From the NCBI GenBank assembly GCA_964633115.1, contig CAZWEO010000010.1:1-64000 (forward strand): a stretch of DNA of 64,000 nt, in the 5' to 3' direction. The notes beneath the pieces were generated by a model. That model was not told the origin of the DNA. It did no database searches and saw only the letters and a list, made by a program, of their open reading frames with translations. This DNA is from B30-G6 sp964633115 (GTDB lineage Bacteria; Desulfobacterota; Desulfobacteria; Desulfobacterales; B30-G6). Of this stretch, positions 50,217-59,900 are shown one piece after another (within the stretch, counting starts at the first letter, position 1; each line of letters opens with the position of its first letter). The translations under genes and the position numbers were made by a program.

Positions 50217-50240
50217 TAAATTCGCCTGAAACGAATTTAT
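50216..50240 (+). promoter_or_regulatory. Leader hairpin before flavodiiron RBS
   Basis: Arms ATAAATTCG (50216-50224) and CGAATTTAT (50232-50240), loop of 7 nt, placed exactly between the rubredoxin stop and the AGAAGGAG site (50241-50248) of the flavodiiron gene, which starts at TTG. It could adjust the translation ratio of rubredoxin to its partner. Confidence 0.65.
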
Positions 50241-50256
50241 AGAAGGAGATAATATA

Positions 50257-51453
50257 TTGGTACCGATAGAAATCGCCAAAGGGGTATATGATGTCGGCGT
50301 ATTGGACTGGAATATTCGCGATTTTCACGGATATTCCACCCACGCCGGAACCAGCTACAACGCCTTTCTTGTGATCGACGAGCAAACTGTTCTCCTCGAC
50401 ACAGTTAAGGCACCGTTTTGTGATCAACTTCTGGAAAATATTTCCAAAATCATTGATCCTAAACAGATCGACATGGTCATTAGCAATCATACGGAAATGG
50501 ATCATTCTGGAAGTTTGCCGCGGGTCATGCATCACATAGGTGAAGACAAGCCCCTTTACTGCTCGGTAATGGGCGCCAAAAATCTTGGCAAACATTTTAG
50601 CCAAAAATGGAATTTACACCCGCTCAAAACCGGTCAGGAACTGAGCATTGGTAAGCGTACCTTTGCGTTTCTGGAAACGCGTATGGTGCATTGGCCCGAC
50701 AGCATGTTTACCTATCTAAAGGAAGATAAAATTCTATTTTCCAGCGATGGTTTTGGACAGCACATGGCCAGCTTTGACAAATTTGACGATACCGCCAGTG
50801 AAGCGGTTATGTATCAGGCTAAAAAGTATTTTGCCAACATCCTAATGCTGTATGGACCCAGAATACTAAAGCTCATCGAGCAGGTCCAATCCCTTGGCCT
50901 TGAAATCGATATGATCTGTCCTGACCATGGCATCATATGGCGCAAGGATCCCAGCCAGATCATAGACGCCTATGTCCAATGGAGCCAGCAAATTGCCGAG
51001 AAGAAGGCCATTGTAGTTTACGATACCATGTGGGAGAGCACCAAAAAGATGGCCGAAACCATAGCGGACGGCATTGCCAGCCAGGGTGTTGCCGTGACGC
51101 CTATTCACATCCGCAGCTCACATCGTAGCGATATCATGACTGAAGTCTTGGATGCCAAAGCTGTCGTGGTCGGTTCGCCGACCTTGAACAATCAAATGTT
51201 TCCAACGGTCGCCGATTTTTTGGTCTATATGAGGGGGCTTAAACCTAACAATAAAATCGGTGGGGTGTTTGGATCCTATGGTTGGAGCGGTGAATCTGTC
51301 AAAATGGTTCGGGCCGAACTGGAGGCCATGAAGTTTGATATCGTCGATCCCGGCGTAAAGATTCAATATGTGCCCGATGGGGATGGATTATCAGCCTGCT
51401 ACAATTATGGCCAGGAAATTGCCAAGGCCGTCATCGAATCGCTATCGGCATGA
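50257..51453 (+). CDS. fprA: Flavodiiron protein (rubredoxin:oxygen oxidoreductase type)
   Basis: Reduces O2 to water (or NO to N2O) at a diiron site. The metallo-lactamase-like domain has the ligands H78-x-E80-x-D82-H83 in SNHTEMDHSG, H145 in MVHWPDSM, D164 in FSSDGFGQ and a late His in CPDHGIIWR. The C-terminal flavodoxin domain opens VVYDTMWESTKKMAE and has GVFGSYGWSGESVKM. Length of 398 aa is normal for the two-domain class. The start is TTG 50257, 8 nt after AGAAGGAG. It overlaps the ferredoxin gene (ATGA). Confidence 0.94.
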   Translation: MVPIEIAKGVYDVGVLDWNIRDFHGYSTHAGTSYNAFLVIDEQTVLLDTVKAPFCDQLLENISKIIDPKQIDMVISNHTEMDHSGSLPRVMHHIGEDKPLYCSVMGAKNLGKHFSQKWNLHPLKTGQELSIGKRTFAFLETRMVHWPDSMFTYLKEDKILFSSDGFGQHMASFDKFDDTASEAVMYQAKKYFANILMLYGPRILKLIEQVQSLGLEIDMICPDHGIIWRKDPSQIIDAYVQWSQQIAEKKAIVVYDTMWESTKKMAETIADGIASQGVAVTPIHIRSSHRSDIMTEVLDAKAVVVGSPTLNNQMFPTVADFLVYMRGLKPNNKIGGVFGSYGWSGESVKMVRAELEAMKFDIVDPGVKIQYVPDGDGLSACYNYGQEIAKAVIESLSA

Positions 51454-51647
51454 GAAGACCCAGTGTCGATATCGGTGCCTGTACATTATGCGAGGGGTGT
51501 ATTGCCGTATGCCCCTCGGTTTTTTTTATCAATGACTTTGGGCACATTGAAGTTGTGGACATGACCGAATATCCTGAAAATGAGGTCGATGAGGCCATCA
51601 AATATTGCCCCGAAGATTGTATTTTTTGGGAAGAGGACTCGCCGTGA
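51450..51647 (+). CDS. 4Fe-4S ferredoxin
   Basis: A 65-residue ferredoxin. CTLCEGCIAVCP (11-22) gives three ligands and an extra motif Cys, and YCPEDC near 52-57 gives the last, so a single 4Fe-4S cluster of the Desulfovibrio ferredoxin I type. The chain is acidic (VDMTEYPENEVDEAIK). It overlaps the flavodiiron stop by 4 bp, which supports a functional pair: electrons may enter from ferredoxin as well as rubredoxin. Confidence 0.92.
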   Translation: MRRPSVDIGACTLCEGCIAVCPSVFFINDFGHIEVVDMTEYPENEVDEAIKYCPEDCIFWEEDSP

Positions 51648-51766
51648 AAAAATAGCACTCTTCGTCTTTAATGGCGATCCCATGTGCTTCATTCATGTTT
51701 TATTGAATGGACTGGTACATTCAACGCCATTATAGCTCATACGAACAAATCAAGAACAGCACGAAA

Positions 51767-51819
51767 TAGGCTGTAGGCTATAGACTATTAGACTGTAGGC
51801 GCCTATAGCCTACAGCCTA
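51767..51819. repeat. Heptamer-type repeat with 17-bp perfect arms
   Basis: TAGGCTGTAGGCTATAG (51767-51783) and CTATAGCCTACAGCCTA (51803-51819) pair fully around a 19-nt centre that itself contains GACTGTAGGC, as at 21437. Units GGCTGTA/GGCTATA have a 7-nt period. It ends 22 bp before the HEAT-like gene. Confidence 0.8.
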
Positions 51820-51841
51820 AACGCCTAACAAGCTATCAGTT

Positions 51842-52516
51842 ATGTCCTTTCGTCTACTCAAAAAAGAAGTTTTCAATTTACTGCGTCGTGAGGACTTTGC
51901 CAATATCCTACCTCGATTTTCTGAAATGCCGGCCAAACAAGTAATCAATCCATTATTTTCATTTCTATACCATGCTGAAGATGTTATCCGCTGGCATGCT
52001 GTTTCCGCCATGGGGGTGGTCACCGCTGGGCTGGCTGAAAATAAAAGGGAGTCTGCCCGCATCATCATGCGGCGTTTGATCTGGAATCTGAACGATGAAT
52101 CCGGTGGCATTGGTTGGGGTTCTCCCGAAGCCATGGGAGACATTTTGGCCCGCAGTCCGAAATTAGCTCGAGAATTCGCCAAGATACTGGTTTCTTACAG
52201 TCTACCCCACGGAAATTTTCTAGAACACGAAGTGCTCCAACGCGGACTGCTCTGGGGATTGAACCGCCTGAGTGAGGCCGATCCTCAAATCACGCACGAT
52301 GCGACTCCGCATGTGCGCAAATTTTTAAAATCCAAAGATCCCTATCACCTGGGCCTGGCGGTTTGCTATGCCGCTAGCGTACAGGATACCAAAGCTTTAC
52401 CCTCCATTAAACAGCTTACTGGTAACCAAACAATCATCTCACATTACACACGCTTGCGTGTTACTCAAGTTGCCATCAGAGATTTGGCCCGAGAGGCTAT
52501 TGCGACCATATCTTAA
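51842..52516 (+). CDS. HEAT-repeat-like protein (DVU0298-type)
   Basis: An all-helical cytoplasmic protein resembling a family described from Desulfovibrio (DVU0298). Characteristic text: LLRREDFANILPRFSEMPAK, then EDVIRWHAVSAMGVV and GGIGWGSPEAMGDILARSP, then HGNFLEHEVLQRGLLWGLNR. Repeated pairs of antiparallel helices suggest a scaffold or protein-binding role. Length 224 aa. Only a weak ribosome site lies before the ATG. Family function is unknown; its spread in sulfate reducers supports the taxonomic call. Confidence 0.75.
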   Translation: MSFRLLKKEVFNLLRREDFANILPRFSEMPAKQVINPLFSFLYHAEDVIRWHAVSAMGVVTAGLAENKRESARIIMRRLIWNLNDESGGIGWGSPEAMGDILARSPKLAREFAKILVSYSLPHGNFLEHEVLQRGLLWGLNRLSEADPQITHDATPHVRKFLKSKDPYHLGLAVCYAASVQDTKALPSIKQLTGNQTIISHYTRLRVTQVAIRDLAREAIATIS

Positions 52517-52610
52517 GTCTCAACCGCATTGCGGCAGACTTGCTTAATAATATAGTTTTGCGTATAAGATGATTGTCCTAAATATGATCTGTTCCATAAC
52601 CAACTCTTTA

Positions 52611-52715
52611 CTAATAGAGCGTTTGTCAGAATACGGTTCCGAAATCGGTAGTTCTTTGCGTCTTTTTTGGATTATTGATAACGTCCAAAGCAGCTTGATC
52701 CAAACGCTCTATTAG
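52611..52715. mobile_element. MITE-like element, 105 bp
   Basis: Perfect 15-bp terminal inverted repeats CTAATAGAGCGTTTG (52611-52625) and CAAACGCTCTATTAG (52701-52715). Non-coding. The left 40 bp match the repeat end at 45235. The ends are bounded by TTTA and GTGA, so no target duplication is evident. It lies in the gap before the SulP gene. Confidence 0.72.
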
Positions 52716-52786
52716 GTGATCTTCGTTTATACACACATAGTTGCAGTACATCGTGTTGCTGTTTCACTATTAAAAAGGATCCATTT

Positions 52787-54589
52787 ATGAATGCCCAGAA
52801 GGCCAATTCATCCAAATTGTATAAGCTCTTCCCGTTTCTAATGTGGCTGAAAGGCTATCAGCCGTCTGCCATTCGTAAAGATGTTCTGGCCGGTTTAACT
52901 GTTGCGGCTGTATTGATCCCGCAGTCCATGGCCTATGCCATCTTGGCAGGTCTGCCGCCGGTATATGGACTTTACGCTGCTGTAGCTGCCCCCCTGATCG
53001 GCGCCATGTGGGGCAGTCTGCGCCAACTGGCTACCGGCCCCATTGCCATTATGAGCCTACTGGTATTGACCACCCTCAGCCCAATGGCCGAACCAGGCAG
53101 TCCTGAATTTATCGAATTGGCCTTTCTATTGGCATTTCTGGTGGGCGTAATATATTTAATCATTGGTCTTTTTCGTCTGGGCGAAATCATGTCTTTTATT
53201 TCCCATTCGGCCGTCAAAGGATTTACATCTGCAGCCGCTCTCATCATTACGGCTACGCAGCTACCCAATTTTTTAGGGCTTTCCGTTGAGCGGCATGAAT
53301 ACATTTTTCAACAACTCTTGGATATTGTCACCAGCTTGCCCGAGCTACATCCCATGACCATGGTAATTGGTCTGGTTGCTTTTGCGGTAATATATGGAGT
53401 CAAGCGTATCAAGCCTGCGTTTCCGGCGAGCATCGCAGCGTTGGTGTTGACTACACTGGCCGTATTCTTTTTTAAATTGGATCAAAGCGGCGTCGCCATT
53501 GTAGGTAAAATCCCCGGTGGGTTGCAAACGCCCAACCTACATGCCTTCGACATCGGCGTTATCTCTTCGCTTATCGGGCCCGCCACCGTGATAGCCCTGG
53601 TCAGCTTTGCCGAAACCTACTCGGTGGGCAAGGCGATTTCATCCGAAACCAAGCAGAAGCTCAATGTGGATCAGGAGTTCATCGGCCAAGGACTGGCAAA
53701 TTTAATCGGATCGTTTTTGCAATCCTATCCGGTCGCCGGATCTTTTTCACGTACGGCCATCAATTTTGCAAGTGGCGCCAAAACCGGTATCTCCAGCGCC
53801 TTTTCGAGTCTCACCGTCATCATTTCCCTGCTCTTTTTGACCCCGATTTTCACCTACATCCCCAAAGCAGCCTTGGCCGCAATGGTGATCAGTGCTGTGC
53901 TGCTGCTGTTTCATCCCAAAGAAGTTTTCAAACTCTGGAAAATGAACCGCCACGACGGTATTGTGGCCATCACCGTTTTCTTCATATCACTCATCGCCGC
54001 ACCTGACTATGCCCTGCTCATCGGCGTAGTGATGTCGCTGATGTTTTTTCTTTGGAAAACCATGCGTCCCAGCATCACGCGCATTTCAAAAGATCCCTAC
54101 CTGAATATGTTCGTCAATGCCGATCTGTATGAAAAACCGTCCTGCCCGCAGCTGCTGCACCTGCGCTCGGACAATGTTATTTATTTTGCCAATGCCGGCT
54201 ACACCATTGAGAGTATTCTGGGAAAACTGGATCAAGTGGAAACACCCGTCAAGTACCTGTTGCTGGACTTACAGGCCATGGGATTTATCGATATTACCGG
54301 CATCGATGAATTGCGGGTTCTGATGGAAGAAGCCAAAGAACGGCAGATCAAAGTGGCCTACATGGGCATTAACCAGCCCGTAATGGAGACTTTCAAAAAC
54401 TCCACCTTTATCGAGGAAATCGAACCCGATCTACTTATTGAAAACCGCGGTCAGGCCATCCAGGTGATCTTCGATCAGCTCGACCATCAGTATTGCAAAG
54501 ACGAATGCCCTTTCACGCTTTTCAACGAATGCCCGCAGGTCAAAGGTAAGAAGAAGGATGGGACCCTGGCCGCCAAGGACGAATGTTAA
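52787..54589 (+). CDS. SulP-family anion transporter with STAS domain and Cys-rich tail
   Basis: A membrane transporter of the SulP family (sulfate, bicarbonate or other anions). The start RKDVLAGLTVAAVLIPQSMA YAIL-type motif (written in two parts) and GLPPVYGLYAAVAAPLIGA are family signatures; about 12-14 helices follow. The STAS domain occupies about residues 435-560 (YLLLDLQAMGFIDITGIDEL). The last 35 residues hold four Cys: HQYCKDECPFTLFNECPQ and a final DEC. This tail is unusual and could bind metal or sense redox. AAAGGA precedes the ATG. In a sulfate reducer sulfate uptake is plausible but not proven. Confidence 0.88.
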   Translation: MNAQKANSSKLYKLFPFLMWLKGYQPSAIRKDVLAGLTVAAVLIPQSMAYAILAGLPPVYGLYAAVAAPLIGAMWGSLRQLATGPIAIMSLLVLTTLSPMAEPGSPEFIELAFLLAFLVGVIYLIIGLFRLGEIMSFISHSAVKGFTSAAALIITATQLPNFLGLSVERHEYIFQQLLDIVTSLPELHPMTMVIGLVAFAVIYGVKRIKPAFPASIAALVLTTLAVFFFKLDQSGVAIVGKIPGGLQTPNLHAFDIGVISSLIGPATVIALVSFAETYSVGKAISSETKQKLNVDQEFIGQGLANLIGSFLQSYPVAGSFSRTAINFASGAKTGISSAFSSLTVIISLLFLTPIFTYIPKAALAAMVISAVLLLFHPKEVFKLWKMNRHDGIVAITVFFISLIAAPDYALLIGVVMSLMFFLWKTMRPSITRISKDPYLNMFVNADLYEKPSCPQLLHLRSDNVIYFANAGYTIESILGKLDQVETPVKYLLLDLQAMGFIDITGIDELRVLMEEAKERQIKVAYMGINQPVMETFKNSTFIEEIEPDLLIENRGQAIQVIFDQLDHQYCKDECPFTLFNECPQVKGKKKDGTLAAKDEC

Positions 54590-54633
54590 AACCACTCTTA
54601 ATTAAGAACTACGCAAAAAAGTTTCATTTCCCT

Positions 54634-54674
54634 GAACATTGAACATCGAACATCCAACGCTGAACATTGAATCC
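54634..54674. repeat. Heptamer repeat block
   Basis: Five 7-nt units: GAACATT, GAACATC, GAACATC, CAACGCT, GAACATT, then GAATCC. Lies between the SulP gene and the MDR gene. Same family as 4355 and 47648. Confidence 0.8.
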
Positions 54675-54741
54675 GTTGCTTATTATAGTAGTTGTCATAT
54701 TAACAGCTGATCTAAAACACCATACGGTATGGAGGCCACAA

Positions 54742-55788
54742 TTGAATGATATTCCAAAGATAATGCGAGGTGTATGGTTGACGGGACATGGCGGCTTGGA
54801 CAAACTTGAAATCCGTCAGGATATCCCCGTCCCCGCCCCTGGACCCAGCGACGTACTTATTCAGGTTGCAGCCGCGGGCGTCAACAATACAGATATCAAT
54901 ACCCGTCTTGCCTGGTACTCCAAAAAAGGTGGCGATAGTGATGATGCCAGTTGGACTGGGCAACCCATCAAATTTCCCCTCATTCAGGGGGCCGATGTCT
55001 GCGGTTATATCGTTGCTGTGGGTAAAAAAAAAAGCTCAAGCCGAATTGGCGAGAGAGTATTGGTTGAACCCTGCATAAGAGAAGCGAACAGAAAAATACT
55101 CGATCCACCCTGGTATTTTGGCTCCGAGTGCGATGGCGGCTTTGCCGAATATACCGTAGTCGCTGCACGACACGCCCATAAAATTGATAGCGACCTGTCC
55201 GATACAGATCTGGCTTCCTTCCCATGCTCCTATTCCACTGCTGAAAATTTACTCACCCGCGCTAATGTTCAATCAGGAGAGAATATCTTAGTAACAGGTG
55301 CCTCCGGCGGTGTTGGATCTGCTGCCGTTCAACTAGCCAAGGCACGTGGCGCCTATGTTTGGGCCATGACCAGTCTTGCTAAATCGAATGCCTTGATTGA
55401 ACTGGGTGCCGATGAGACGATTCCTCGAGAAACTGATTTAACTGTCAAGCCGGGTACTAACAGGATGGACGCTGTCATCGACCTTGTGGCCGGTGATAAA
55501 TGGCCCCAGTACCTGCAAGTTTTAAAACCCGGCGGGTGCTATGCCGTTGCGGGCGCAATTGCAGGTCCGCTCGTCGAGTTGGATATAAGAACCCTTTATC
55601 TAAAGGACCTCAGTCTTTTTGGCTGTACCGTTCTCGAACCTGAGGTATTTAAGAACTTGATTGGTCGTATCGAACAAGGTGTCATAAAACCTTTGGTGGC
55701 CCAGACATTTAGTCTGGCAGAAATCTGGGACGCGCAAACCTTGTTCTTAAAAAAAGAACATGTTGGCAAAATTGTATTAAAAATTTGA
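54742..55788 (+). CDS. Zinc-independent MDR family alcohol dehydrogenase/quinone reductase-like enzyme
   Basis: A medium-chain dehydrogenase/reductase. The N-terminal fold has VLIQVAAAGVNNTDINTRLA, the nucleotide site VTGASGGVGSAAVQLAKARG near residue 190, and a C-terminal LKKEHVGKIVLKI. The structural-zinc cysteine set and the usual catalytic Cys-His-Cys are not evident, so it is closer to quinone or enoyl reductases. I chose TTG 54742, which has GGAGG 7 nt upstream; an ATG at 54763 has none. 18 bp before the RND fusion-protein gene. The substrate is unknown. Confidence 0.78.
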   Translation: MNDIPKIMRGVWLTGHGGLDKLEIRQDIPVPAPGPSDVLIQVAAAGVNNTDINTRLAWYSKKGGDSDDASWTGQPIKFPLIQGADVCGYIVAVGKKKSSSRIGERVLVEPCIREANRKILDPPWYFGSECDGGFAEYTVVAARHAHKIDSDLSDTDLASFPCSYSTAENLLTRANVQSGENILVTGASGGVGSAAVQLAKARGAYVWAMTSLAKSNALIELGADETIPRETDLTVKPGTNRMDAVIDLVAGDKWPQYLQVLKPGGCYAVAGAIAGPLVELDIRTLYLKDLSLFGCTVLEPEVFKNLIGRIEQGVIKPLVAQTFSLAEIWDAQTLFLKKEHVGKIVLKI

Positions 55789-55806
55789 TAAATAGAAAGG
55801 AAAAAC

Positions 55807-56895
55807 GTGAAACCCCATAAGGCAAGCTACTTCTTTGCGATCATCTTGATGTTATTTGTTTTTATTGGCTGCGATCCGCCACCTCCGCCGGAAAAAAAGC
55901 CCGTAATTCGACCGGTGGTGACCTATACGGTACCAGATTTTGTAGAGGGCCGTATTCGGGCATTTACAGGCACAGCCAAGGCAGCATTAAAGACCTACCT
56001 GAGTTTCCGCGTAGGCGGTGAGATAACCCAGGTCAACATCGATTTGGGTGATTATGTGAAGGCCGGCAAGGAAATTGCCAGCTTGGATGCCGCCGACTAT
56101 AATATGCGCGTCCAACAGCAAGAGGCTGAGCTCGCCCGCGTGGATGCTGCACTAATCGAATCCAAAGCAGCTTACGATCGTATCGGGCAGTTATATCAGA
56201 AGAGAATTGTGGCCAAAGCAGAAATGGATGCGACCAAAGCTAAATATGATTCTACGATGGCTCAAAAAGATTCTGTTACCGAAGCCCTTAAATTGAGTCG
56301 CAAGCAGCTTACTTATACTATCCTCAGAGCTCCGATTACCGGGGACATTTCAGACGTTCTGGTTGAAGCCCACCAGGTGGTACAAGCCGGCCAAGCTATT
56401 GCAGCCATAACCACGCGCGGTCCCATAGAATTGGAAATCAGTGTACCGGCCCGACTCATCGGACGCATAAAAAAAGGCGCCCAGGCATCGGTCAGATTTG
56501 ATGCGCTACCTGATAATACATACCAAGCAATGGTTAAAGAAGTGAGCGCCGTCGCCAGTGAGACCAGTACCTATCCCGTCACGCTAAAACTGAATAATAC
56601 GGGCAATAAAATCAAACCGGGCATGGTGGGTGAAGCCAAGTTCATGTTAAAAGCAACCACTGGTGATTTCCGTGTGATTGTCCCCGCGGAGGCAGTTGTT
56701 GGCGCGCCTGGCAAAGAATATTTCGTTTGGGTTGTTGCACCTGAAGCCCTTACGGTCTCCAAACAGGCGGTTAAGATTGGCAACCTAACCTCCGAGGGAT
56801 TACAAATCAAAGCCGGTATTAAACCTGGCACGATAATCGTAATCCGAGGTGTGAATCGCATGGAAGAAGGTATGCAAATTAGATTGCTTGATTAA
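55807..56895 (+). CDS. RND efflux system membrane-fusion protein (lipoprotein)
   Basis: Periplasmic adaptor linking an RND pump to an outer-membrane channel. The lipobox-like FVFIGC (about 16-21) is followed by a Pro-rich DPPPPPEKKP. The biotinyl-lipoyl-like halves are LSFRVGGEITQVNIDLGDYV and the ILRAPITGDISDVLVEAHQV region, with a coiled-coil hairpin between (EAELARVDAALIESKAAYD). Start is GTG 55807 with AAAGGAAA. It is followed at 14 bp by the RND pump; the outer-membrane factor is absent here. Confidence 0.9.
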   Translation: MKPHKASYFFAIILMLFVFIGCDPPPPPEKKPVIRPVVTYTVPDFVEGRIRAFTGTAKAALKTYLSFRVGGEITQVNIDLGDYVKAGKEIASLDAADYNMRVQQQEAELARVDAALIESKAAYDRIGQLYQKRIVAKAEMDATKAKYDSTMAQKDSVTEALKLSRKQLTYTILRAPITGDISDVLVEAHQVVQAGQAIAAITTRGPIELEISVPARLIGRIKKGAQASVRFDALPDNTYQAMVKEVSAVASETSTYPVTLKLNNTGNKIKPGMVGEAKFMLKATTGDFRVIVPAEAVVGAPGKEYFVWVVAPEALTVSKQAVKIGNLTSEGLQIKAGIKPGTIIVIRGVNRMEEGMQIRLLD

Positions 56896-56909
56896 ATTAG
56901 GAAACTTAC

Positions 56910-59900
56910 ATGAACATCCCAGCCTGGTGTATTCGTAATAACCGAACTAGTTTTTTCATTTTGTTGCTATTCGGGCTTTTAGGGCTTCAAACCTATCTTG
57001 CCCTGCCTCGTTTGGAGAACCCGGAATTTGTCATGCGGGTTGCCATGATTCGGACCATTTTCCCCGGTGCCTCGCCCCTTAAAGTTGAACAACTGGTTAC
57101 CGATCCAATCGAAGAAAAACTGAGAACGATTTCAGAAATAGACACTATCACATCCCAGTCTTTAAACGGAATGTCCTTAATTATTATTGAGGCCAAGGAG
57201 GCGTTTAAAGACATGAAACCTATTTGGGACAAGATACGCAATAAAGTTGTGGATGTGAAACCTGAGCTTCCAGCAGGTGTGTTGGATCCTTTTGTAGATG
57301 ATGAATTCGGCGACGTTTTCGGCATCGCGTTGGCATTGACTGGCGACGGTTATACCTACCGCGAGCTCAAAGACGTGGCCGATGATGTGCGCAATGAACT
57401 GCTAGCCTTAAGCGATGTGGCCAGAATCGATTTTTATGGTACTCAGGAAGAACGTATTTTTGTGGAGTTTTCCAATACCCGCCTGGCTGAAGCTGGCATT
57501 AGCCCGGCCCTGCTGGCAGATGTGTTAAGCCGGCAGAACATCGTGCAACCAGGTGGCAATGCAAAAGTGGGTCCCGATCGCATAGTGATTGAACCAACGG
57601 GTGAATACAAAACTGTTCAGGATATTAAACGTACGGTTTTGCGGCGTCCCGGGCAGGCGGGCGCTATTTATCTGGAAGATATTGCCGATGTGTGGCGCGG
57701 TTTTGTCGATCCACCCAGCGATTTGGCCCGCGCGGACAGTCAATCTGCAATCGTATTGGCCATCAGTATGGCTGAAAATGGCCGTATAACCGAACTGGGC
57801 CCGTCTGTCCTGCAAAGGCTGGAAGCGCTTAGCGCTGACCTACCCATAGGATTGGATTTTCGCATAATCGCCTATCAGCCGAAATTTGTACACAAGGCCA
57901 TCAATGACTTTATGTTGAACCTGGCAGAAGCATTTATATTTGTATTTATCGTCGTAGTGCTTTTTACGGGTCTGCGCACGGGGCTGGTGGTTGGCATCCT
58001 CGTTCCCATGGCCATGTTGCTGTGCGTGGTGCTTATGCCGGTCTTCAATGTCAACCTACAAAAGATATCGATTGCCTCCTTGATTATTGCCTTGGGTATT
58101 CTCGTGGATAATGGTGTTGTGGTGAGTGAGGAAATCTTGGTACGCCTGGCACGCGGCGAAAAGCGCCTGAAAGCCTGCAGCCGGGCGGCTACGAGCTTGG
58201 CCATGCCCATGCTGGCAGCCACTCTCTCCACAATCTTTGCCTTTTTACCCATACCCATGGCGCAATCGACCACGGGAGAGTATTGTTTCTCTTTGTTTAT
58301 CGTCGTTACGCTCACCCTGTTAATAAGTTGGGTGTTGGCTATGACCATGATTCCGTTGTTGAGTTTTTATTTGCTCAAACCAAAGCTCAAGCAGCAAACC
58401 TTTTCCAATCTTTTTTACCGGATCTATCGCAGCTTACTGGTCATTAATCTAAAAGCACGTCCTCTGCATGTCCTATTGGTGATCGGGTTGACTGCTTTCG
58501 CCATCTGGTCCTTCAAATTTGTACCGACGATTTTCTTCCCACCCAATGAACGTGAAATGTTTTTCATCGATTTATATATGCCATATGGGACGGACATAGA
58601 AGTCACCCAGCAACGCGCAAATGAATTGGAAGAACATCTGCTAGAGCTGCCGGAAGTCACCACTATCGGTACGTTTGTAGGCAACCCCGGGCCTCGCTGG
58701 TATTTATCATTGGATATGTCAGATAATGGCACCCACTATGTGCGCATGATCATCAACACGCAAACCACCCCGGATGTGGATGCTGTTCTCGCAAAAGCGA
58801 AGACCTACATGGACAACCATTTTCCAGAAGTCCGCTATGTGGCCAATAAACTGGAAAATGGTCCCCCGGTGGGAGCACCGATCCAGGTTCGCATTTCCGG
58901 GCCGGACATTAAAACGATTTATGTATTGCGGGATCAACTTATTGCCCAAATGAAACAAGTTTCCGGTGTGGTCAATATTCGCGACAATTGGGGTGAGTGG
59001 ACCAAGAAAATGCGAATCTATGTTAAGCAGGACGAAGCCAAAAATGCTGGATTCACCAGTCAGGATATTGCCTTGTCGCTCATGACCCAGATTTCGGGAT
59101 ATGAAGCCACTGAATATCGCGAAGGCGAAGAACTCATTCCGATTGTGCTGCGTTCCAAAGATAGCTACCGTGAAGATTTGGGTCGGATTGAAAGTATGAA
59201 TGTTTATTCCTGGCAGGATGGGCGGTCAATTCCTTTGCTCCAAATGGCCAGAGCAAAAATGCGCTGGCAGCCCAGTAACATCCGGCGTCGGGATGGGCAA
59301 CGCACCATGACGGTCAAGGCTGATGTAGATGGCCGTTTTGCCAGTGCTGTAATTGCAGACCTCCAAAACAGTATGACGCCGGTTGTAGATTCCCAAACAT
59401 GGCCCATTGGTTACAAATTGGCTTATGGCGGACAATTTGAAGAAAGCACCAATGCATCCGCATCCATTCAAGCGGCTTTGCCTTTGGCGTTCGGCCTTAT
59501 TTTACTGTTGCTGGTACTTCAATTTAACTCGATACGACGCATGGTGATAATTATACTCACCATCCCGCCCATGATGTTTGGCATCACATTTGGCCTGATC
59601 GTTACCAAGGCCCCGTTTGGGTTTATGGCCATGCTGGGTATGATCAGTTTAACCGGCATTATCATCAACAACGCCATTATTTTGATAGACAGTATTGAAA
59701 AAGAGCGTTCCAACGGACAAACACCCCAAAACGCCATAGTTATAGCGGCCCAAAAGCGACTGCGGCCCATTATTATGACCGCTACAACCACCATCGTGGG
59801 TTTGCTGCCCCTCTCTTTTCAGGGCGGTGAGATGTGGCGCCCCATGGCCAACACACTGATTTTTGGATTGGCCTTTTCGACCTTGCTCTCGCTTGTATTG

